Assembly (NCBI GenBank): GCA_034401795.1
Contig: CM067366.1
Span: forward strand, 82,986,116 to 83,050,115
DNA: 64,000 bases
Direction of reading: 5' to 3'
Origin: Chaetoderma sp. LZ-2023a
Lineage: Eukaryota; Mollusca; Caudofoveata; Chaetodermatida; Chaetodermatidae
Made by a program: the position numbers and the translations under genes. Below, piece after piece: positions 35,901 through 45,996 of the stretch (position 1 is the stretch's first letter; each line of letters opens with the position of its first letter). The notes under the pieces are model-generated. The model was given only the letters and a program-made list of their open reading frames with translations. It had not been told where the DNA came from and ran no database searches.

Positions 35901-38900
35901 TCTTATAGTATTCCTTAACACATGACATGTTTGTATCTCGATTCAAGATTGATCTTGGTGCTTTAACATTCTTTCGTTATTAACACGTGCCATGTTTGTA
36001 ACTCGATTAAGGACTGATCTCACGGCTATTCAAGACGCAACAAATAATCTTTTTAGCATAAGTACGCTCTACATACAATTCTATAAACGGAACCTTCAGA
36101 GACATAATTACCACATTTTAACCGTCGTATCTAAAACGATTGACGTTATTGCAAAGTATTTAAAAAACAATGTACGCGTAATAACGGTTAAAAGTCAATC
36201 AAAATATTTGACAAAAAAAGTTTTACTAATAACGTTAGCGACGTCAAATTAATTTCAAAATATTCAACAGTTTACCTGTATGGTATCGATAGAAAATGAA
36301 CTATATATTCATCGGTGAAAGGGTTAACTTCTTTTTAACCCAGGATACAATCCATCACTACCAAGTCTTGGTTACCATTCCAACCGTACATACCATTAAT
36401 ACATTATTTTTAATATTTTGTTGCTAATCTGTCTGGTAGCTGTTCCTTACTAACAGCTTACGTGCAGTCTCTAAATATTCTACAGTTTACTAATAACGTT
36501 ACCGACGAAACAGTCAAATTATTTTCAAACATCAATACCGTAATTCCTCATACATCCTCAACCTCATACGCCCTCCGTTATCGGACCACCTCTTAAACTC
36601 TATTCTTTTACATTACTCTCTTATTACTTTTACATTATCTACCACGGTAGATAACCGCGGAGGGGGGAGCGCTGCCACTACGTTCAAACGTAAAATACAC
36701 AACTTTTATACTTTTAAGGGTTAACTCATTCAAAGTAATAGAACATTCCAGTGTTGCAGATTCTCAAATACGTGTGCGGCTGTGCGTCATTGTTATCGAG
36801 AAAAACGTGTGCCGCTGTTCGTCATTGTTCTCTAGAATGCGTGTGCCCTTGAGCGCAATTGTTCTCCAAACGCTAGCAAATGAAATGGAGCGTTTTGATT
36901 GGTTAAAACCACATTCCAACGAAAAGAACAATGACGCACAGCCGCACCCGTAACTACTGCCATGATGATTTTCAGTTCAATTATCCCTTGAATGCAAAGG
37001 CTTACTATTTCCACTACAGCTATTCATTCATGATTGTTTTTGGGAGCGGATGCATCAGGGCAGGTAAGGAGAATATACGTCCATTTGACACTTTGTTAGT
37101 TTCGCCTAGAACATGGTGATGAAAACCTTCTTCACATAGAGATGGTTGTCCTGGATTTACTATCCATTTTATTGCACATATGAAATGGTAGCTGGGTTAA
37201 TTTACATGACAGATTGGAGTGCTGGTACCATACACAGCACAACCTCTAAGAGGACTGTAAAGATGTCATATCCCAAGTGTAATTGGTCCCTCCATGATAG
37301 AAACGGGCATTGAAATGCTTGACATGGGCGAGTGTGCTTAACTCCCTTGAATTAGTCTTAGCTTGAAAAGACAGAGATCTCAGTATTGTTATGAATAAAT
37401 GTAATCACAAGAATTAGATACACACACTATTTGCAAATATACCATTTTGTTTGTTGACACTGATTAGCATAGTCCGTCTCTAAGGCTCTTTGCACCATGG
37501 TGCATGTAGATGGCACAGTTAATTTTGGTCATGCCAGTTCGGCATATAATCAGCACATCTGCCTTCCCTGGTACAATCATTGTATCCTGTGTCTGCAGCA
37601 TGGTTAGTGTGTAGGAGCATACTGGTGTCAGCTTTTCCATGTGTTGAATTAAGTGGTACAATTTCCTGACATATTCCCAGGATATATATATCAAGTACAA
37701 AATGATATGGTCAATCTATTCTAGTCTTGTTCACCAGTCGTCCACAAAGAAATGGATCAGCCAGTCCTTGCTGGTTAGACATGACAGCAGATGACTCAAT
37801 ACTTGTTTGGCGCTACACGAAGACGAAGTTGAGGATGGTTCATTTTGGTGAACTGAATGGTGTCTGGAATCCAGCATCCAGGTTCCAAGAACTCAGTACT
37901 GTTAAATTTCTTTAATGCTTTGATGGGTCGAAATGCACAGTCCCAGGCCTCTGGCTGTACTGTATGGGATGCAATTATTTTGGAGAAGAAGATCCCACCA
38001 TCTGGACCCATACTGTGACGTTTCTGCGAAATCTGATTGTATCAATGACACTCGCTAGAGTTTGCCTCAGTAATGAAACCTGTTTCTCAAGATATCTAAC
38101 CAGTACTTAATTACAAGATTACCATGTAGGTTATTTATTCAGGTGGTTGTTGATGAAAGAGTTAAGGCATAAGTCAACTAATCGTCAACAAATGCAGTAT
38201 ATGCAGTTTCTCTTTTTGTGGGCCTTTAGGGACGTTTAATATGCCAGGTGGTATAGATATATTTTACGAATATACTCCACATATCACAATCACTTAAACA
38301 AATAGATCAAGCTAATTGTTTTCACGTAAGACAGCAACTGATTGAACATTTGTTGTGTCACTCTGAATACAGAATGTTGATCAATCAGGACAGCAGATGC
38401 CACGCGCGCCTACAAATTCTATCTAATCACGTAGCTGTCTCAGGTACATCCTGCGATATTCTTCTGGCATGAAACACTTAGAAACACCTGCGTTTTGTGT
38501 GCCCCTATTAACTGTTTCATCCACAGTTTGATTGATGGTATCCTGCTAAACGTATCGATTCCACTAATATGGGCAGAGATTCCACCATATTACATTGTTT
38601 GTGAATAACATGATGGTGACCATTCAGTAACCTTACCATATGGGCATGTTACACAGATGGGTATGGGTATACTTTGTTTATTGTAGGCTTATGCGAATCA
38701 CCATGTAACCATGTGGATTAATGCTGCTGGTTTTGCAGTTTGTGCTTTATAAACATATAACGCGAGCTTTTGGATTGCTAATGGAATTATCCATTTCTGG
38801 CTATAACCTGGCGATTTTTAGCTAGGCTCCGTCCACTATTTACGCATCTTAACCAACCATTTTCATGCTTTCATTTTATCATTACTTAATTTTACCGACT

Positions 38901-41900
38901 CTGTCTGTAACACCGACAGACAGCGATTCATGCTAAAAACATAGTCTTATTTTATTGGTCAGAATGCAAGTAAGTGGTCGATTGTCTAGTCAATGTCCCG
39001 TGTCGGATTTTCATTGGTTCGATTCTAACATTCTGAAATAGTCAATCCACTACAGTCAGATTTTGTCATGGAATTCTCGTGTAGTAATCATATGGTGTTT
39101 CCTAAGAACAGGGGCAATGGGAGTCACGTGATTCGATCTTTCTAGAATGTTCTGTTTGACGTCATATCCGATTTGAATATACTTAACTTTCTACATTTCC
39201 TTAGTAAATGGGCTGCTAACAGAACATTTCAAGATCGTGACTAGTATTAACTGGGGCCTCAGAAAAGCTTACATAAGTCCTGTATTTACTATAGGATCGA
39301 ATGGGGGAAATGCGCTTGATATTTTAGAGGCGCCATAATGTCTATAACATAGCTGGTCCACCTCGTTGCGGCCCATCTGGTTGCGGTACTCAAAATAGCC
39401 ATATCTATTATTGTGTTCAAGGGTGTTTATGACTGCAATCTGCGCGTAAAACTGGTAGCAGCGAGCTGTCATTTTCACTGTTCCTTGAATGTCTAGATAT
39501 TGGGCTGAGTTGTCAAAAATTGTCTGGCCCGAGTTATCAAATAACCTAAAGATCGGATATGTTGTCGGGGTAAGCAGGGTAGCTCGACAACATATCCGAA
39601 CGACCAAGAGTATAATCGAATAACGTACCACGTGGTACAAATTCGGGTCACGTGGAACAAATTTTACTCGATTACTCCTGCTTCAAGCGAGAGTAAAAGT
39701 GTGCGCATCCTGAGATAGGCAAAGCAACTACGCGCTACTTCCGGTCGGAGTACTGCGACAACGAACCCGAATTCAACATAAGTCTTGTTCAACCCGTTGC
39801 ATCAATCGCCACGTTGCTACACGTGCTGTTATTCTATTTACGTTCTTACTCGTACCAATAGATTGTATGTTTCTGCCTAGCGAAGTGATTCGTCTTAAAT
39901 CAAAATATGGAGTTCTCTAATACTCCAAGGTTTCTTGTGCACACCTTGCAAATAAAGCAATCCAGTCCACCCACAATTCGCCTGTGTTGGTATCAATCTA
40001 TTTCTAAATTCCTTGACTATCGATATCCAGAAAACTATACAGGTAAGCTGTTGAATATTTTGAAACTAATTTGACTGAGTGTTGTTGCTGCCGGCGTCAA
40101 GTCAAATTAGTTTCAAAATATTCAACAACAGAATGTTATTAAAAAGTAAAGACATATAATTCGTACAACAACGCTCGTTTCGTCATCAATTGAGTGTTCG
40201 TAACGAAATTATCTATGTCATTCATGACGTCATTGACTATGACACCACCATACATCACGTAGTTGATTATGACGTCATTTAATTGATGGATACACTGAAA
40301 AGGTACATTCGTCTTAAATTCAAAGATGGAGTTCTCTAATAATACAACGTTTCTTGTGCACATCATGGCAATAATATGATAGACGGACGTGGTGTGATCT
40401 CAAATCCACAAGGTGGCGTATTTGATGTCAGATACTTTAGACTGACTTTAGTGACAGATCGTAACACTGGATCCAGCAAATATGATGTGCTAGCTAGTGT
40501 ACACGCACACACGCACGCACGCACACTAACCAACATTAACATGCCATAGAATATCCACACCATTGTTGAACGATGATGACATTATGAACTAATAAACTTA
40601 CGATCAAAGTTAGTCTTCATCAGTGCCTTAACACCATTGATTCCACCCTGGTTTCCGGTTCCGCTCCCTATCTCGCATTCACTTTCTGCCACTTTGACAG
40701 TCATCGCCTGATACACATTGACGCATGTGCAGTACGGGGCATCTACAAGGCCATACATGTACTTCCTGTTTTCGCATTCAGTCTTACACCAAGCTGACTT
40801 TTGATCCTCGCCATCAGGATAGCTCTGGGTAACCTCTGGAGAGGAATCGGTCACTTTGTAGCAACCTTGATATGCGGCACCTAAATGGCAGGAATATACA
40901 GGAATGTAAAAGCTTTGACGCCAGTGCTTTCTAGCGCATTCACTACACTATATAGTACAGCTCAGAAATAACGTACCATATTTCAAAAACAAAATAAAAC
41001 GTACTGTTGAATATTTTGAACATAATTGGTTTGCAATGACTTACAATCCAATTATCTTCCTGATATTCAACAAAATATTTCTTACATCGTGTTGACAATT
41101 GTACTAACTAATGCCTAGCTCAGACGACCGTTTTAAAACGGATCCGTTTGCGTTAAAAACATAAGAGGAGACGGATTCGTGCGCTGCTATCGATCCGTCA
41201 GGCATCTGTTTATTATATTTTAGTAATCGTCTGTGACGTGTCCGGATAACAAATAAAAAAAAATCAGGTAGTCAAAACTGAGAAACGTAAACGGATCCCG
41301 CCGCACACGGCCCGCTTCATACCGCTTCATGACGATGCCGCTGCGGTCGTCCGTTTAAAATCAAAATGGTTTGATATTGATTGCCTTTAGAAAATTCGGA
41401 GGGAGCGGACAGGCATTTACCCGCGCTCGGATGGGTTCGTCAGTATTGCGTCAGCGTTCATCCGCCTTGCGTAAAAAAACCGGTAGTGTGCGCCAGAAAT
41501 AAGTAAATAAGTTTACAGTTTTTGCTGCTTTCACCAAAGTGCTCAGCGATTTTAATCTCTAAATCCCAGCGCAGATGTTTCACAGAAAAAGTTTGTCGTC
41601 TGCTCTAAAAAATCAATCGAAACAATGTTTCTAATATTAAACATGTTTAATATCACATAACATTGTTCTGCGGTGCTTTCCAAGCTACACATTGTTGGCC
41701 GTCTGCTCTGTCAGATTCAAAATGGCGGACCACATCATGGATGAAGGCAAACATGTGGAGTCTGATGACTTTTATGGTCAAGAGAGAAGGGATAATTTAG
41801 CCTGGAATTGTTGCACGTGTGCGGCTTGAGAGAAACATTTACTACACGAAACAATGTTTTGTTGGAAGTCAAGAAAATGTTGGCCGTTTGCGCCCCGCTT

Positions 41901-43688
41901 AGGCCCGCTTTCCATGTAAGTGATTCCGAGCGCAATTCCGAACGCCGAAAAGTCGATCCAGTACGTTTATATAGATTCATTTCCACGTCTACGTCATCGC
42001 GCGCTTAGTACACGCGCTCTGAAAAAAGATCCTCAGTGAGCGACTTTTCCACGCGCGTTGTTCCTATTGGCCTTGTGCGCATGCGTGTTGGCGTGCAACC
42101 AGTTTGTTAAATTCCTCGCCGAATTAGCTTGGGTGGGCAAACGCGCCATTTTCAGCGGTAATCTTGCGAGCGTGGAAACATACGTACACGCGCACGAAAA
42201 CGAGCGCGAGAAAATCTGCGCGGAATCGCTTATGGAAAGCGGACCTTCCCTGGTCTTGACTAACTGACATGTTTCTGTTTTTGTTGTGGAAACAAGTTAA
42301 CTTATCTATAACTTGTGCTGTATGCCATTGCTTGTGGACGCGCATCTGGCCACAACAGCATCAAGAACGAACTCTTTATGTATACCGGTAATGGACCTTT
42401 GCATTTTAGCTATGCACCGCCCATCTCTAGCTAAGTTCCATCCACACCTCGCTCGTGTTGGGATCGATCTATCTCTGAACTCTCTGACTAGCAATTTCCA
42501 GAAATCTATAAAGGTAAGCTATTGAATATTTTGGAACTAATTTGACTGGGCGCTGTTGCTGCCTATGGCAGAAACAGCGTCCGGTCAAATTAGTTTCAAA
42601 ATATTCAACACCATGCTTATTAAATTGTAGAGACATACAATTCGTACCACGTGCCGGACTAGTAAGAGTTAAAGACTGGCCAAATAGAGTCATTTATGAC
42701 GCTGCTTAGCTGATTATGACATCATATGACGTCAGATTGATAGATGGATACTCTGGAAATGTGAATAGCATCTCCAAACCACACACGCACGCACGCACGC
42801 AATAAAATCTGCCTTCATACAGCACCCCCCCCCCCCACCCCATCGATGTTGTTGGGCAAGGTACCCTTATTGTGCTGGCAACACACAACACACCTGTATA
42901 ACCAGTAAACCTGCGGCCTATAGCGCTCCTCACCAACATACGAAAGATCGTATCCAATGCCACATCGTAGAAAGGATTTACAGTTTCACAGAAGCCTACC
43001 AGAACGGCTTTAAACGAGGACGACGTTGCGGAGACATTGCGTAGGCGTGGCGCTTGTTCGTGTTAATAGCCATGTCCAAGTACGGGGACATTCATAAGAT
43101 GGGCATCGGCATGCGGTGGGCGTTTGGCAATTTTAAGTGATCAAAGATCCTGGACGTAGCCTAGTACATCAAACTGGCTGTAATGACGATGAGCTAGATA
43201 GGTGCCAGTTCTCCTGAATCTCTGGCCAAAATGATGTCGGTGGTGTAATTGATAAAAAGATCAATAGATGGATGGATTAACAGTAGCCTAATTAATGTGC
43301 GTGATTCTTGCCATTAAATTATACTAGTGACACACATGTAAGTACATACATTAAACGTAATTCTGATCCTTGTTATTGCCAGACTAAACACACATGCATG
43401 ATGATGAAGCAGTACAAACAGGAAAGATTAAGCAAATATAAGGGCACAGCCATATCCGCACGCCACCCTACTCCACCCCACTCAACCAAGAAATCACCCG
43501 GCGCAGACGCACATCGTCAATTATACTCCATAGTTAGTATTGCATATCTACAATAAATTATACCAAGAAGTAATATTTTGAACTACTTGACCGACGAACT
43601 TTGCAAACATTTTCCTGGAATTCTGTAATATTATTTAATCACGCCACTGCGAATGTTAGTGGAAGTATTGTAATCTGTCCCGCGTGCA

Positions 43689-43721
<33 letters not shown>

Positions 43722-45806
43722 GTGTGTGTGTGTGCGTGCGCGCCGCGCGCGTGTGTGTGTGATCCGACAAACTCACAAAAATGCGAGTAAATCAGGATCT
43801 TCCGAAAAAGGTTTTACAATATGACGAAAACGGGAGGGTGAGTGTTTGCAATTTCTGATCGCTCTTGTTCAAATTATATTTTCATTTCGTAGTGAGGCGG
43901 AACTGATGGACATGTGAGAATGGGCCCCAAGGACGAGGAAAATATGAACAGAGTAAAACCCGGACCGAGTTAGAAAAAAAGATTGCCAACAATTAGATCC
44001 GCACTATCTGATTCTGTCGTCCACGATATGTCCGATTTACATTACACGATTTTATAGCCGATTGATCGTGCGCGGTTAAATCGTTCAAGGCAACTGACTA
44101 GACCATCGTAGAAGACCATACTGTTTAGATTATGCGACAGTTTCTCTTTCAATCATTCTCAATTCTATGTCTATTAACTATATTTAATTTTATTTAAAGA
44201 TACATATTCACAGCAAAATGCTTGAAAATAAAATTGTCAAAATTGTATACTCTTAGTGGCTTAAGTTGTGGGCCTAGAGGTAATGAAGCGAGAAAAATAT
44301 TAACATAAGATGATATCAGTACGTATAAATTCATATACTTATGAAATTGAATTAGAGACACGAGTCCCTAATTCAACTTCGCAAATAAAAAATTTATGAA
44401 ACAAAATTGGTACGGAATGGAAATCATCATATGTTAAGATTTCTATCGGTTCATTACATCTAGACCCACAAGTTAAGCCTCTAAGTCTATACAATTTTGA
44501 TAATTTTATTTTCAAGCATTTTGCTGTGAATATGTACCTGGTAAGCATGCATTGAATGATTTTACATCACGTTACGATGTCAGATTTCCTATTTACATTA
44601 CACGAAATCGCATGCAACAAATCGTGAAAATCAAACATGCTTTGAATTTCACGATGTTTCGCAAGACAAGGAAAATCGTGAGTTGAGAGGTGCTTACATT
44701 ATCATTGTCGTCGTCGGCGACGTCTCACACACGATCAATCGGCTATAAAATCGTGTAGTATAAATTGGTCATTAGGTAAATGAGCATTACAATCCGGTGT
44801 TAACTATGCCCCGCCCATTTCTAGCTAGGCTCCACCAGTGCTTTGACTATGTTGGGATAGATCGATCTCTGCATTCTCTGAATCTCAATTTCCAGAAAAC
44901 TCTACAGGTAAGCTGTTGAATGCAACCTGCCAGAGTATTAAGCGTTTAAGAAGTACTAAATACAGCTTCTCATGCCATAATTGACTATGGCGTCGGCCTA
45001 TACGTCACGCAGTTTATTATCACGTCATATTACTGACTGAGAAACTGGATTCATGAATGGTTGGTACACAAGACATAACAACTAGGCTATACTATATTCG
45101 CATAGATACTTAGCTCACCATTACCATGCAAATTATGGCCATCCCGACGATCAACATCTCCCTGTAGCTGACAGCTAGATACCGACACTATAAATCACAA
45201 CTGGACACATTTACTACCACATCTAACATTCTGCATGATAAAGCACAATGTAGAGATTAACAGTGAACATCCTATCAAAAACAACACAGATTGGCAAACA
45301 TGATGGAGAAGCTCGAAGTCCCTGGGTGAAATTTCATCGTCAGGCGGTGAAAAGTGGATTGGCAAAACAGAGCGCAATGACATGAGTATCAGAATCCCCC
45401 CTAAGTGCAGCTTAGTTGTCGTTGTCGTCCCCGTTGTCATTATTGTTTTTACATTAATTCACTGTTTCTATCTACCTGTTTTGAAGACAGAGTATGGATA
45501 TGTGCCTGAATCGCTTATCCCACCACACGTCTCCTGCACTCTCCCAGGGCACGGGACTGTGCAGCTTGTCTCTGGGAGTGATATCACCTCAGAGCCAAAA
45601 GGCAGCGTATTGAAACAAGCGCAGAATATACCACGCATTGCTGAAAAATATAAGTCAATGAATAAATAAATAAACAAATTTTCACGAGGATTCCACTCTG
45701 GCTCGTGTGACGGACTTGAGTCCCAGCGTGTGATTACGGAATACCCAGTTTGACCACGAAATGATCCAAATCGAGGGTCTAAATGTCATATTATATATAT
45801 ATATAA

Positions 45807-45875
<69 letters not shown>

Positions 45876-45964
45876 ATCAGTTAGACAATAAATCCCATAT
45901 ACATTTAATACAGCTGGGTATCATTGTCTGATTAAGTAGAAAAATTGGCAGGCATATTATTATT

Positions 45965-45996
<32 letters not shown>

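Larger units (their letters stand above)
30672..36958. mobile_element. 6.3-kb element with long terminal inverted repeats and 6-bp target duplication (mini-Polinton-like)
   Basis: Long inverted repeats close the element: 30672-31224 and 36404-36958, near-identical over about 554 bp, opening AGTAGTTAAGGGTGCGGCTG on the left. GCCATG flanks it on both sides. Polinton/Maverick elements have 6-bp duplications and inverted repeats of 100-1000 bp but are normally 15-20 kb with polymerase, integrase, protease and capsid genes. None of those is visible here. The only sound gene is a zinc-finger protein (33128-33742). The interior also holds two related minisatellites and a tandem ~320-bp repeat. It sits in the 10.7-kb intron between WSC exons 3 and 4. 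Read as a non-autonomous derivative that could be moved by a full Polinton's enzymes; a separate, unnamed superfamily is also possible. Confidence 0.85.

Noticed and set aside
35992-36252. 86-codon + frame in the 6.3-kb element
   Set aside because: No motif, no nearby signals, and an AT-rich stretch where such frames arise by chance.
39269-39640. An extra exon of the WSC gene
   Set aside because: Its splice phases (2 and 0) cannot fit between flanking exons that already join in phase 1.
45382-45669. 95-codon + frame with a hydrophobic start
   Set aside because: Antisense of the well-supported WSC exon at 45476-45640.
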